From NCBI GenBank assembly GCA_020635235.1, contig JACKAF010000002.1, positions 575,678-639,677 of the forward strand: a stretch of 64,000 nucleotides of DNA. The letters run 5' to 3'. A model generated the notes under the pieces. The model made no database searches. It saw nothing but the letters and a program-made list of their open reading frames with translations, and had not been told where the DNA came from. Positions 9,621 to 19,137 of this stretch are shown here, piece by piece. Position 1 is the first letter of the stretch. Every line of letters starts with the position of its first letter. A program made the position numbers and the translations under genes. This stretch comes from Pseudobdellovibrionaceae bacterium (GTDB lineage Bacteria > Bdellovibrionota > FAC87 > UBA2466 > JACKAF01).

Positions 9621-10289
9621 CTATGCGGCGGTGCGGTTTTGGAGAGCTTTTTGAAGATCCGCGGGATCTCTAACGAGGTAACAGTGGGAGGCAATCTGCT
9701 TGATGGCCCCGGTGCTGGCGAGCCAGGCGACGATGGTCTCGATTTCGGGGAGCGGCAAGTCTACATAATGATGGACTGATTTGGGATCGATGATGACTTC
9801 AGTTCCGCCAGGGGTCGCTTTCCCAAACGTTTTACAAAAAAATCCGATGCAGTGCACAACCCGCACGGTACTGTCGGAGGGGCGAAGCAGGCGTACGAGC
9901 TCGCGGGTTTCGTCCCAACGTTTTAGCAGCAGCTGCACGACGTTTTTGAACATCAGGCTTGCGATTAGAGGTTCAACTACCTGGAGCCGCTGAAAGTCCT
10001 GCAGTGAAAACTCAAGGACCGTCACATCCGTTTCCGCAAAGGCGGTGAGCGAACGGGGGTAGGTCTTGCTCGACGCGATGACGCGCTCGCCCAGCATTTC
10101 TCCCTCATGCAATCGGTTTGAAACGTGGATTTCTCCGTCGCCACTTTCACCGATGAGCCGTACCCGACCCTTGAGGATGAGGAACATGGTCTTCGCGTTC
10201 TCACCCTGACGGAAAAGATAGGTGCCCTGCATCACATGCCTTACGAGTGGGCGCAGGTTGGAGTTATTAATTAGGTCGCGGGCGTTCAT
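9621..10289 (-). CDS. Crp/Fnr-like cyclic-nucleotide-binding-domain protein
   Basis: 222 residues. Residues 15-115 form a cyclic-nucleotide-binding-type beta barrel (YLFRQGENAKTMFLILKGRVRL, then a GEMLGE turn). The dimerisation helix and a short winged-helix-like C-terminus follow. The recognition-helix region (VDLPLPEIETIVAWLASTGAI) lacks the Ser/Arg pattern of Crp/Fnr DNA readers, so DNA binding is uncertain. No N-terminal cysteines for an FNR cluster. It lies 63 nt downstream of etfA on the same strand and could be the last gene of that operon. Confidence 0.78.
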   Translation of the reverse strand: MNARDLINNSNLRPLVRHVMQGTYLFRQGENAKTMFLILKGRVRLIGESGDGEIHVSNRLHEGEMLGERVIASSKTYPRSLTAFAETDVTVLEFSLQDFQRLQVVEPLIASLMFKNVVQLLLKRWDETRELVRLLRPSDSTVRVVHCIGFFCKTFGKATPGGTEVIIDPKSVHHYVDLPLPEIETIVAWLASTGAIKQIASHCYLVRDPADLQKALQNRTAA

Positions 10290-10352
10290 TCCAAAAGAAG
10301 TTTCGGAAGAATCCCTGTGGGCCTAAAGCAGAGGTTGAGGTAGGTTTTGCTC

Positions 10353-11321
10353 CTAAGATTGTGCCCGTAACTTCTTAAATTCCTCTGTCAGCTGCGGCAC
10401 AACCTCAAAAAGGTCTCCCACGATACCGTAGTCGGCTTTGCTGAAAATAGGTGCCTCAGGGTCCTTGTTAATAGCGACAATCACCTTCGAGGTTCGCATT
10501 CCCGCGAGATGTTGGATGGCACCCGATATACCGCACGCGATATACAGTTTTGGACTCACCGTCTTGCCGGTTTGTCCTACCTGCATATCGTGGGGGGCGT
10601 AACCCGCATCGACAGCCGCGCGGCTCGCGCCGGCCGCGGCACCGATGGCGTCCGCAGCGTCGAAAATAAGTTTAAAATTGTCCGCACTTTTTAGTGAGCG
10701 TCCACCAGAAATGATAATGTCGGCTTCTGTCAGGTCCAATTTTTTGGTCGCGGAAGCCTGAACTTCAACAAGTTTCGCGCGTACATTGCCCGGATCGGTG
10801 GAGATATTCTCAACCTGCGGACTCTTCTGAGCGTCGGCGGGCAACGGTAGCACGTTGGGCCGCACCGAGAAGACAGCGGGACCACTTACAAAACTTACCT
10901 GCTTCGAAGTCTTGCCAGCATAGACCGGACGGCGAACCGTAATCGGTGCACCCTTAATATTGAATTCCACGCAGTCGTTTGCCATGCCGGCTTGTAGTTT
11001 GGCGGCGAGGCGAGGAAGAAAGTCCTTTGCCTGCGGGGTCGCGCCTGCGATCACTGCCTTCGGGCTTTTTGTCGACAGATATTGGAAAAGAGCATTAGCG
11101 TAGCCTTCAGTCGTGTATTGAGAGAGCGCAGGGCTTTCGAGCGAGATGACTTTCTCTGCCCCTTTGGCGCCCAATGCCCCCGCTAATTTCTGAACGTCGG
11201 GAGCGCCCACCACCAAGACCTCCGGTTGTACGCCTTGAGTAATCAACTCTCCAAGGATTTCCAAGGTTACGCGTTTCAGTTCACCGTCTTTGTGTTCGGC
11301 TACCAGAAAAATATCACTCAT
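10353..11321 (-). CDS. etfA: Electron transfer flavoprotein alpha subunit
   Basis: 322 residues, usual length. The C-terminal FAD domain shows the ETF-alpha signature (GGRSLKS, then VGQTGKTVSPKLYIACGISG and INKDPEAPIFSKADYGIVGD). With EtfB it carries electrons from acyl-CoA dehydrogenases to the quinone pool. It starts 11 nt after the etfB stop, with an AAGGGG ribosome-binding site, and is the third gene of acd-etfB-etfA. No ETF-quinone oxidoreductase gene is in the window. Confidence 0.95.
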   Translation of the reverse strand: MSDIFLVAEHKDGELKRVTLEILGELITQGVQPEVLVVGAPDVQKLAGALGAKGAEKVISLESPALSQYTTEGYANALFQYLSTKSPKAVIAGATPQAKDFLPRLAAKLQAGMANDCVEFNIKGAPITVRRPVYAGKTSKQVSFVSGPAVFSVRPNVLPLPADAQKSPQVENISTDPGNVRAKLVEVQASATKKLDLTEADIIISGGRSLKSADNFKLIFDAADAIGAAAGASRAAVDAGYAPHDMQVGQTGKTVSPKLYIACGISGAIQHLAGMRTSKVIVAINKDPEAPIFSKADYGIVGDLFEVVPQLTEEFKKLRAQS

Positions 11322-11332
11322 TGCTGTTCCCC

Positions 11333-12109
11333 TTAAATTACTTTGGCTTCTTCGCGAAGGAGCCGTACCAACTCTTTGGCTTGCGCGGCGGCATCGCCTT
11401 CAATCTTTTTACCTGCGCTGCGCTCGGGCGGCATCGCATAGGCACTTTCGCTGACACGAGCGGTTTCTCCCGCGACGCCGAGATCGGCCAAAGTGAAAGT
11501 CTTGATCTCTTTCTTTTTGGCTTTCATGATTCCGGGAAGACTGGCGTAACGAGGAGAGTTGATTCCCTTGTTCACGGCTACAAGGCAGGGAAGTGTGCTC
11601 TCGATAATATGTTTGGCACCCCCATCCACTTCGCGGTGAGCGCGCAGGCTCTTCTTGTCGTTCGCCATTTCGACTTTGATGACGACAGAAACCGATGGGA
11701 TGTCCAAAAATTCTGCAACATAGCCAAACACAGCAGCCTGATCGTCATCGATGGCTTGCTTGCCAGCAAAGACCAGATCGGGGGTGTTTTGCTTGAGTAC
11801 CGCGGCGAGCGCCTTGGCTACCTGGAAAGTATCTAAGTTATCGCCGTCAGTCTTTACGTGCATGGCGTTGTCTGCACCCATGGCGAGTGCCGTGCGCAGC
11901 GCCTCCACACAGCGGTCAGGACCTGCCGTTAAAACAGTAACGGTGCCGCCGTTGGCTTCCTTTGTCTTGAGCCCTTCTTCGATGGCGAATTCGTCATAGG
12001 GGCTTACGATCCACTTGATGTCGCCCGACTCAATTCCGCTGTTATCGCCTTTGAGGCGGATCTTCGTTTCGGTGTCTGGCACCTGTTTGAGCAATACGAA
12101 AATATTCAT
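11333..12109 (-). CDS. etfB: Electron transfer flavoprotein beta subunit
   Basis: 258 residues. MNIFVLLKQVPDTE at the N-terminus, the VSPYDEFAIEEGL segment and the GKQAIDDDQAAVFG nucleotide-binding motif are diagnostic of EtfB. It forms a heterodimer with EtfA and binds AMP. The gene begins 9 nt after the acyl-CoA dehydrogenase stop, so the three genes are almost certainly one transcript. Confidence 0.95.
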   Translation of the reverse strand: MNIFVLLKQVPDTETKIRLKGDNSGIESGDIKWIVSPYDEFAIEEGLKTKEANGGTVTVLTAGPDRCVEALRTALAMGADNAMHVKTDGDNLDTFQVAKALAAVLKQNTPDLVFAGKQAIDDDQAAVFGYVAEFLDIPSVSVVIKVEMANDKKSLRAHREVDGGAKHIIESTLPCLVAVNKGINSPRYASLPGIMKAKKKEIKTFTLADLGVAGETARVSESAYAMPPERSAGKKIEGDAAAQAKELVRLLREEAKVI

Positions 12110-12118
12110 GATTGACCT

Positions 12119-13267
12119 CTAGTCTTCCAAAAGATGGCGGGCGATCACAACGCGTTGGATTTGAGAGGTACCCTCGTAAATCTGAACCAGTTTCACGTCC
12201 CGCATGATTTTCTCTACCGGGTACTCTTTGGTGTACCCGTAACCGCCGTAAATCTGGACGGCGTCCGTAGCGACTTCCATGGCCATGTCCGCCGCAAATC
12301 GTTTGGCGTGGGCAGAATAGTAGCTACCCATCCTCAAATTTCCCTGATCAATTTCGAAGCCCGCCTGGTAACACAGAAGGCGCGCGGCCTCGACCTTTGT
12401 GGCCATGTCAGCCAGCATGAACTGTATGGCCTGAAAGTCCGAAATTGGACGGTTAAACTGCTTTCGCTCCTTGGAATACCCTATGGAATAGTTGAGTGCG
12501 GCGCGAGCGGCACCGACTGCGCTGGACGCGATGGCGGGTCGCGTGCGATCCAAAGTCGTCAGGGCGATTTTGAACCCATCGCCTATTTTCCCAAGTAAGT
12601 TGGCTTTAGGGACGCGCACATTTTCGAAGCTGATGGCACGCGTATCGGAGGCCTTTTGTCCCATCTTGTCTTCCGGTTTTCCCACACTAATTCCGGGGGT
12701 GTCCCGGGGGACAACCAAGCAGGCCATGCCTTTTGATTTTAGACTTTTGTCGACTGTGCAAAAAACGGTGTAGAGATCTGCAAAACCCGCGTTGGTAATC
12801 CACATCTTGGATCCGTTCAGGATGTAGGAATCCCCGTCCTCCTTCGCTGTGGTGGATAGCGAGCCGGCATCAGAACCTGCGCCTGGTTCCGTGAGACAGA
12901 AAGACGCGAGTTTGGGAGCTTCCATGAAGGGCCCCACCAATCTCTGGATTTGTTCGTCGTTTCCGAAAAGCAGAATCGGAGTAAGTGCCAAGGTATTTAC
13001 GGCAATGCTGGTGCCTATCCCGAGACAGCCCGCGCCCAACTCTTCGTTTAGCAGGACATCATCGAATACGCCTAATCCCAGTCCACCGAACTTTTCCGGA
13101 ACGGTGATATTCATCAACCCGTTTTCCCAGGCTTTTTGAATGACATCTTTTGGAAATTCAGCGGAAGAGTCGTATTTTCCGGCTACCGGAATGACTTCCT
13201 TTTCAATGAATTTTCGGGCCATTTCCTTCAGCGCTAGTTGCTCGTCAGATAATCGAAAACCGGCCAT
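12119..13267 (-). CDS. Acyl-CoA dehydrogenase, short/medium-chain type
   Basis: 382 residues with the full acyl-CoA dehydrogenase fold: an N-terminal helical domain, FCLTEPGAGSDAGSL in the FAD-binding loop, and the C-terminal YGGYGYTKEYPVEKIMRDVK signature. The Glu in QIYEGTSQIQR is the expected catalytic base of butyryl/medium-chain enzymes. It oxidises acyl-CoA to enoyl-CoA and passes electrons to the EtfBA encoded immediately downstream. First gene of the operon; the 160-bp gap upstream should hold the promoter, though I see no clear -35/-10 pair. Confidence 0.95.
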   Translation of the reverse strand: MAGFRLSDEQLALKEMARKFIEKEVIPVAGKYDSSAEFPKDVIQKAWENGLMNITVPEKFGGLGLGVFDDVLLNEELGAGCLGIGTSIAVNTLALTPILLFGNDEQIQRLVGPFMEAPKLASFCLTEPGAGSDAGSLSTTAKEDGDSYILNGSKMWITNAGFADLYTVFCTVDKSLKSKGMACLVVPRDTPGISVGKPEDKMGQKASDTRAISFENVRVPKANLLGKIGDGFKIALTTLDRTRPAIASSAVGAARAALNYSIGYSKERKQFNRPISDFQAIQFMLADMATKVEAARLLCYQAGFEIDQGNLRMGSYYSAHAKRFAADMAMEVATDAVQIYGGYGYTKEYPVEKIMRDVKLVQIYEGTSQIQRVVIARHLLED

Positions 13268-13447
13268 TTGGGGAACCTTTCAGCTTTTTGAAGAAACCAC
13301 GGGTGTATGAAACCCAACCAATCCCACGTTTTGAAAACTATGGCTAAAAGTATGGTTTTTCAATACCTTTCTTACAGCGGTGCGGCTAATGTTTGTTGAG
13401 AATGCGCGCTGACAGACGCGCCTAGCTTGGCTAGACTTAAGCCCATC

Positions 13448-14969
13448 ATGGGAAGCGAGCGAACTGGGATACTTTTGGTCATCGAGGGCTGGGGACACGC
13501 CCCCGAAGATCGGTATAACGCGGTGAGCCAAGCGCGTACTCCCAACCTGGATCGGCTCTTTGGCGAGTACCCGCACTTTTTGTTGGAAGCCTCAGGCAAA
13601 GCCACAGGCCTGCCTGAAGGGGTGCCGAGCACTTCGGAAGCGGGCTATTTGACTTTGGGTGCCGGTCGCCCGCTGGCCCACGCCCGCTCTCTTATCCAAG
13701 ACGCGATCCAGAGTGGCAGTTTTTCGAAAACCCCGCTTGCTAGATATCTCCAAACGCATGCACCAACAGCAGCGGGGAACGTTGCACCTGATTGGGTTGT
13801 TTTCAGATGCCGATGTCCACAGTGAAAAGCCCATCTCTTTGCTCTTCTTCAATTTGCCAAGAGAGAAAAGATTCGTCAGGTCGCCTTGCACCTCTTTCTC
13901 GACGGCTGGACGCACCGAGTGTTCGAGGCTTGGGGCTCATTGAAGAGCTGCGTGCCTTTTGTGACGACGTGGGGTGGGGCGCGTCGAAACAATAATGGGC
14001 CGCTACTTCGCTATGGATCGGGATTTACGCTGGGACCGCACACGCTTGGCGTATGAAGCGATTGTGGCCGGCACGGCTGAAAGTGTTTTCGTACAACCCG
14101 CCCAGTATGTCGAATCGTGTTACGACAAAGGCCTGGTGGATGAGTTCATCGCCCCGGCCGTCCGCGAGGAGTATCCGGGTATCAAAGACGGCGACGGAGT
14201 TGTATTCTTCAATTTCCGCGGCGATCGCGCGCGTCAGTTGGCCGCCTCGATGACAGATCCCGAATTCAGTCATTTCCGCCGAGCGAACCTACCAACTTTT
14301 TGTGGTTTTGTTACGCTGGCGGATTACGGTTTGGAGCACAAAATTGTCGCCGCCTACGCGACTGAAAAACCGGATCAGACGCTCGCAAAGGTTTTGTCGG
14401 AAAACGGAGTCTCACAGCTGCGTGTCGCGGAGACGGAGGCGTTCACGCGCATTTCGGACATTTTCGATGGCTCCTCCGATCTGGAGCACGAAATGCGTTT
14501 GTGTGTGCCAGGAGAGATTCGAACGGAGAGTTTTGACCAACAGCCAACCATGGCTGCAGCCGTCGTTACGAAAACCCTTCTTGAAAAGTTAGGTTCCGGA
14601 TCGTTTCAATTTGCGGTCGCGGCCTATCCGAACTTGGATCTTGTCGCCCACACCGGAAATTTTCCCGCAACGGTGAGAGCGATGGAGTGTTTGGATGCGC
14701 AAATTGGAGACGTGCTGCGGTGGGCCGATAGTCACGACGCGTTTGTCGTGGTCGCGGCCAACCATGGAAACGCCGAATCCCTGCGCCAAGGAACAACCGG
14801 GCTCCTGGATTTGACGCACACACTCTCTCCTGCGCTTTGTGCGGTGTTCGACAAGCGTTACCGCGGTGCGCGTGAGGGGAAAGGGGCGTTGAGCGACGTG
14901 GCCCCAACCATACTTCGTTTGTTTAACCTTCAGAGTCCTGCGGCGATGACAGGTCGCGCTCTAGTTTAG
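13448..14969 (+). pseudogene. gpmI: Cofactor-independent phosphoglycerate mutase-like gene, frameshifted
   Basis: Read through, the stretch gives about 507 codons, the normal size of GpmI. The first frame runs to about 13750, the next holds LHLIGLFSDADVHSE to about 13825, the next QFAKREKIRQVALHLFLDG to about 13905, the next GLGLIEELRAFCDDVGWG to about 13980, and the last RVETIMGRYFAMDRD to the end. Four frame changes thus fall in about 240 bp. Catalytic positions also differ from the family: DGWG is EGWG, TEKYAH is TEAFTR, DHGNAE is NHGNAE, while FNFRxDRAR, DLVAHTG and the Ser of the SE motif are kept. Either a decaying or repurposed mutase, or sequence error on top of a divergent paralogue. 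Confidence 0.75.
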
Positions 14970-15003
14970 TCATAAGCGCGTTCCACTCCCTCAGGGTCGA
15001 TGC

Positions 15004-15009
15004 TATAAT
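15004..15009 (+). promoter_or_regulatory. Possible -10 element for the pil operon
   Basis: A perfect TATAAT lies 91 nt before the pilB start in an AT-rich island (TATAATAATAATAACTTATAT). The hexamer 17 nt upstream (TTCCAC, 14981-14986) is a poor -35, so a sigma-70 promoter here is tentative. Confidence 0.4.
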
Positions 15010-15031
15010 AATAATAACTTATATCCATTCC

Positions 15032-15061
15032 GGGCGATCCCCCTCAGGGGTTTTCTCGCCC
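15032..15061 (+). promoter_or_regulatory. Nested hairpin in the pilB leader
   Basis: Outer stem GGGCGA/TCGCCC encloses an inner CCCC-TCA-GGGG hairpin followed by TTTT. The inner part looks like a small terminator or attenuator. It ends 38 nt before the pilB ATG, downstream of the TATAAT. Confidence 0.5.
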
Positions 15062-15099
15062 TATCTACACTCCACCGACCCTTCAAGGAAATGGTTTAA

Positions 15100-16833
15100 A
15101 TGGCGGCTGGCAAGCTCGGCGACCTTTTAGTCAAACAGGGAGTCGTTTCCCGTGAACAAATGGCGGAAGCGTCTGCCTACTCACGCCAAAATCGGGTGCG
15201 TCTTGGGAGCGCGCTCATTCAACTTGGACACGTAAATGAGAATGTCTTTGCCAGCTTCGTTGCAAAACTCTATGGCCTTACCGCCGTCAGTCTCGACGGT
15301 TTAAGCGTTAGTTCGGATATTCTTGAGTTAGTCCCTCGCACCTTAGCGGAAAAACATACGTTGGTTCCCATTTCCATCGAAGGTTCTTCGCTCACTGTTG
15401 CCATGGCGGATCCGAGTAACGTCGCTGCTGTCGACGATATTCGTTTTCTCTCGAACATGGACGTTGTGATCCATATTGCGGGAGAGAATGCGATCGGTGC
15501 CGCAATCAACCGAATTTACGGTACGAACGAGGCGGATCCGGGTCAGAAAATTGCCGGCAAGTTCAAGGAAGAGGGCGGTCCCGAAAACACCGGACAAATC
15601 GAGGTTGGAAAACTCGATGAGGCGCACGAGGTAGAGGGCGAGGGTATTGGTGAGAAACCAATCATCAAACTCATCAACACGCTTTTCATGGAAGCCATTC
15701 GGCGCAAGTCCAGTGATATTCACATCGAGCCCTATAACGAATACTCCCGCGTGCGCTTTCGAATCGACGGAAGCCTGCACGAAGTAATGCGCATCCCTCA
15801 GGCGATGCGGACTGCAGTTCCGTCGCGTATCAAGGTGATGGCTCACCTTGATATCTCGGAAAAGCGTTTGCCGCAGGACGGGCGTATCCAGATAAAAACA
15901 AAACGACGAAAGATCGACGTCCGTGTTTCGACGATCCCTACAATTTTTGGCGAAAAAGTTGTCATGCGTTTGCTTGACCAAGGCGAGAGCACGCCGAGCC
16001 TGTTAGGGGTAGGCTTTGAAGAGTCGCAGTACCAGGCCTTCAAGCTCGCCGCCAGCCAACCGTACGGCATGGTGCTGGTTACGGGCCCTACGGGTAGTGG
16101 TAAATCGACAACTCTTTATGCGGCCCTATCTGAATTGAACGGGCCCGATGTAAATATTTCCACCGTTGAAGATCCCGTCGAATACAAGATGGCGGGAATC
16201 AACCAAGTTCAGATGAAAGAGGGGATCGGACTCAATTTCGCTACCGCTTTGCGGTCTCTTTTGCGTCAGGATCCCGACGTCATCATGGTCGGTGAAATTC
16301 GAGACCAGGAGACTGCGGAGATTGCTGTGAAGGCCGCGCTTACGGGTCACATGGTGTTCTCGACACTCCACACCAATGATGCCCCGAGCACCATCAATCG
16401 ACTTCTGCACATGGGGCTGGAGCCGTTTTTGATTACGGCCGCATTGACGCTTGTGCAAGCGCAGCGTTTGCTTCGAATCAACTGCCCCAATTGCATTCAA
16501 GATGACACCTCCATTTCTCCGGAACAACTCATCGCCGCCGAGATGCCAAAGAATTGGATACAGAGTTTCAAAGCCAAGAAAGGCGTGGGTTGCGAGCGCT
16601 GTGGAAATACTGGCTACAAAGGTCGTAAGGGTGTTTTTGAAGTGATGCCGATGACGGAAAAACTGCGCGCGATGGTTGTGAAAAACTCGAGCTCCGACGA
16701 CATCAAACGCCAGGCCATCAAGGAAGGCATGATTACTTTGCGCCAGAGCGCGCTCGTAAAGCTATACCGCGGCGAAACAACTTTTGAAGAGGTTTTGAAC
16801 AATACGCGCCCGGACGGAGATCTGAAATCATGA
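15100..16833 (+). CDS. pilB: Type IV pilus assembly ATPase PilB
   Basis: 577-residue hexameric extension motor of type IV pili. An N-terminal MshEN/GspE-like domain (residues 1-140) precedes the ATPase. Walker A is GPTGSGKSTT, the Asp box holds TVEDPVEYK, Walker B is VIMVGEIRDQET, and the His box is STLHTNDAPSTINRL. A tetracysteine zinc site (CPNC, then CERCGNTGYKGR) sits near the C-terminus, as in PilB. First gene of pilB-pilT-pilC-sensor kinase-porin. The stop overlaps the pilT start by 4 nt. Confidence 0.96.
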   Translation: MAAGKLGDLLVKQGVVSREQMAEASAYSRQNRVRLGSALIQLGHVNENVFASFVAKLYGLTAVSLDGLSVSSDILELVPRTLAEKHTLVPISIEGSSLTVAMADPSNVAAVDDIRFLSNMDVVIHIAGENAIGAAINRIYGTNEADPGQKIAGKFKEEGGPENTGQIEVGKLDEAHEVEGEGIGEKPIIKLINTLFMEAIRRKSSDIHIEPYNEYSRVRFRIDGSLHEVMRIPQAMRTAVPSRIKVMAHLDISEKRLPQDGRIQIKTKRRKIDVRVSTIPTIFGEKVVMRLLDQGESTPSLLGVGFEESQYQAFKLAASQPYGMVLVTGPTGSGKSTTLYAALSELNGPDVNISTVEDPVEYKMAGINQVQMKEGIGLNFATALRSLLRQDPDVIMVGEIRDQETAEIAVKAALTGHMVFSTLHTNDAPSTINRLLHMGLEPFLITAALTLVQAQRLLRINCPNCIQDDTSISPEQLIAAEMPKNWIQSFKAKKGVGCERCGNTGYKGRKGVFEVMPMTEKLRAMVVKNSSSDDIKRQAIKEGMITLRQSALVKLYRGETTFEEVLNNTRPDGDLKS

Positions 16834-17909
16834 AACTGACTCTGCCTCAGCTGCTAAAGGCAATGCTTGAGCACAAAGCCTCAGACATGCATGTCACTAG
16901 CGGGAGCCCACCGAGCTTCCGTATTTACGGGAAAATTACCAAGATCAAGGCAGATACTTTGGTGCCCTCCCAAACCCGTGAGCTGTGCTACTCGGTACTG
17001 ACGGACTACCAAAAAGCCCTTTTTGAAGAGAATAAAGAGTTGGATTTTTCGTTCACGATCCGCGAGTTGGGGAGATTCCGCGGGAATCTTTTCTACCAAC
17101 GCGGTAGCGTGGCGGGTGCCTTTCGGCACATACCCTTCAATGTGCCACCTCTGGCCTCACTCGGCCTACCGCCGGTAGTGGAGCAACTTGTCCACAAGCC
17201 TAAGGGGCTGGTTCTGGTGACCGGTGCCGCGGGTTCCGGAAAGACCACCACCTTGGCCTCGATGATAAACATGCTCAATCAGATAAAGAACCTGCATATC
17301 ATCACGATTGAGGATCCCATTGAGTATATCTACCGGCATAACCGCTGCTTAATTAACCAGCGTGAGGTGGGCAACGATACCAAGAGTTTTGCCAAAGCCC
17401 TCCGGTCCGCTTTGCGTGAGGATCCAAACATCGTCTTAGTGGGTGAGATGCGCGACAAGGAAACTATTGAAACTGCCTTGATGCTAGCGGAAACCGGCCA
17501 GTTGGTACTCAGTACGTTGCATACTAATAGCGCTTCACAAACCATCACACGTATTTTGAACGTTTTCCCGGCTGAACAGCAGGCCCAGGTTCGAGTCCAG
17601 TTGTCTTTGGTTTTGGAAGGCATCGTCACACAGAGTTTGCTGCCCCGACAAAATGCGGCTGGACGCGTGCTTGCCTGCGAAATCATGCTGCCCAATCCCT
17701 CTATCCGGAATTTGATTCGTGAAAACAAGCTGCACCAACTTCCGTCGGCGATGCAGGTGGGTCAAGAAAACACAGGAATGATCACTTTCAACCAATACCT
17801 CGTCCACCTAGTCCAATCGGGAACGGTGTCTGTTGACGCCGCACTGGAAGCCACACCGGATCAGGAAGACTTGGTAAAGACGCTTTCTGAACTAGGAAGG
17901 GCCGCGTAG
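16830..17909 (+). CDS. pilT: Type IV pilus retraction ATPase PilT
   Basis: 359 residues, typical of PilT, which depolymerises pili for twitching. ASDMHVTSG near the N-terminus, Walker A GAAGSGKTTT (Ala-Ala where most PilT/PilB have Pro-Thr), IEDPIEY, VLVGEMRDKETIETAL and STLHTNSASQTITRI are seen. It lacks the zinc site of PilB, as expected. Translation is probably coupled to pilB through the ATGA overlap, and pilC starts one nucleotide after its stop. Confidence 0.94.
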   Translation: MKLTLPQLLKAMLEHKASDMHVTSGSPPSFRIYGKITKIKADTLVPSQTRELCYSVLTDYQKALFEENKELDFSFTIRELGRFRGNLFYQRGSVAGAFRHIPFNVPPLASLGLPPVVEQLVHKPKGLVLVTGAAGSGKTTTLASMINMLNQIKNLHIITIEDPIEYIYRHNRCLINQREVGNDTKSFAKALRSALREDPNIVLVGEMRDKETIETALMLAETGQLVLSTLHTNSASQTITRILNVFPAEQQAQVRVQLSLVLEGIVTQSLLPRQNAAGRVLACEIMLPNPSIRNLIRENKLHQLPSAMQVGQENTGMITFNQYLVHLVQSGTVSVDAALEATPDQEDLVKTLSELGRAA

Positions 17910-17910
17910 C

Positions 17911-19137
17911 ATGAAATTCAAGTATGTCGGCACAACTCGGCAAAGAGAGGAAGTCCAAGGGACTTTGGACGCCCAGGACGAAGTGGAAGCCCGGATGAAG
18001 CTGCGAGCCATGCAGATTCGACCGTCCTATGTCGGTGGCGTAGGGATTGGTGGGATCAACTTCGAGAAACTGAACGAAATCAGCTTTGGCCCGCCGGTAG
18101 ATCTAAAGGGCTTGCTCATTTTTACCAAGCAGTTTGCCTCCTTGATTGATGCGGGCGTTCCGGTAGTACAGTGCTTTGAAATTTTGTCGGATCAAGAAAA
18201 ACGGCCCGCTTTCAAAAATATTCTCAAGCGGATTAAGAGCGACATTGAAGCGGGGAGCTCTCTCACGGAAGCTCTGAAGAAGCACCCGAAGGTGTTTTCC
18301 AACCTCTACGTCAGTTTGATTGAAGCGGGTGAAGTCTCCGGTACGCTTGAAGTGAACCTGCGGCGTATTGGTAAGCAGTTTGATAAGACGGACCGTATTC
18401 GTGCCAAGGTAAAGGGTGCGATGATCTATCCAGTCATTACCCTCGTGATTTCCGTGGGTGTGCTGGCCTTTCTTTTGGTTAAGGTGATTCCCGAGGTATC
18501 CAAGCTATACGGGGAGTCCAATGCGGAACTTCCCGAAATCACAGTCCAGGTGCTCGGCGTTTCTACCTGGATGCAGACGTACTACCCGTATATCGTCGGT
18601 ATTATCTTTGCTCTGCTCGTCGGTGGCCAAGCCGCCTGGCGCGTCAAGTCGGTTAGGGTGGTGTTAGACCCTCTCGTCCTTCAGCTTCCGCTCTTTGGCG
18701 ATTTAATGAAGAAGTCTGCGATTACTCGCTTGGCCCGTACCCTTTCCACTCTAGTGTCCAGCGGTGTGCCACTTCTGACAGCGTTTGAGATTTGTATCAA
18801 TTTAATGAGTAATGAATCCATCAAGGCTGTTCTGGCGCAAACCTCGAGCCTTGTTTCTGAAGGTAAGACCATGGCGCATGGGTTGGGACTGAAGAAGCAT
18901 ATTTTCCCTCCCATGGTGGTTCACATGGTGTCCATCGGCGAAGTCACCGGTAAATTGGATGAGTTATTGGAAAAAGTGGCCGACATCTATGAAGACGAAG
19001 TGGATGACGCTATTACGAATCTCACAACTTTGATTCAGCCGGCTCTCATTATTATTGTGGGCTTAATTATCGCGTTCTTGCTCGTAGCGATGTACCTGCC
19101 CATCTTCCAATTGGCCGACAAAGTCGCAGGCGGTTAA
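17911..19137 (+). CDS. pilC: Type IV pilus inner-membrane platform protein PilC
   Basis: 408 residues with two GspF-type domains separated by three membrane segments; each repeat shows the family pattern (TKQFASLIDAGVPVVQCFEI and ARTLSTLVSSGVPLLTAFEI). It couples the PilB/PilT motors to pilin assembly. Stop and next start share a base (TAATG at 19135-19139), so the sensor kinase downstream is translationally linked. Confidence 0.95.
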   Translation: MKFKYVGTTRQREEVQGTLDAQDEVEARMKLRAMQIRPSYVGGVGIGGINFEKLNEISFGPPVDLKGLLIFTKQFASLIDAGVPVVQCFEILSDQEKRPAFKNILKRIKSDIEAGSSLTEALKKHPKVFSNLYVSLIEAGEVSGTLEVNLRRIGKQFDKTDRIRAKVKGAMIYPVITLVISVGVLAFLLVKVIPEVSKLYGESNAELPEITVQVLGVSTWMQTYYPYIVGIIFALLVGGQAAWRVKSVRVVLDPLVLQLPLFGDLMKKSAITRLARTLSTLVSSGVPLLTAFEICINLMSNESIKAVLAQTSSLVSEGKTMAHGLGLKKHIFPPMVVHMVSIGEVTGKLDELLEKVADIYEDEVDDAITNLTTLIQPALIIIVGLIIAFLLVAMYLPIFQLADKVAGG

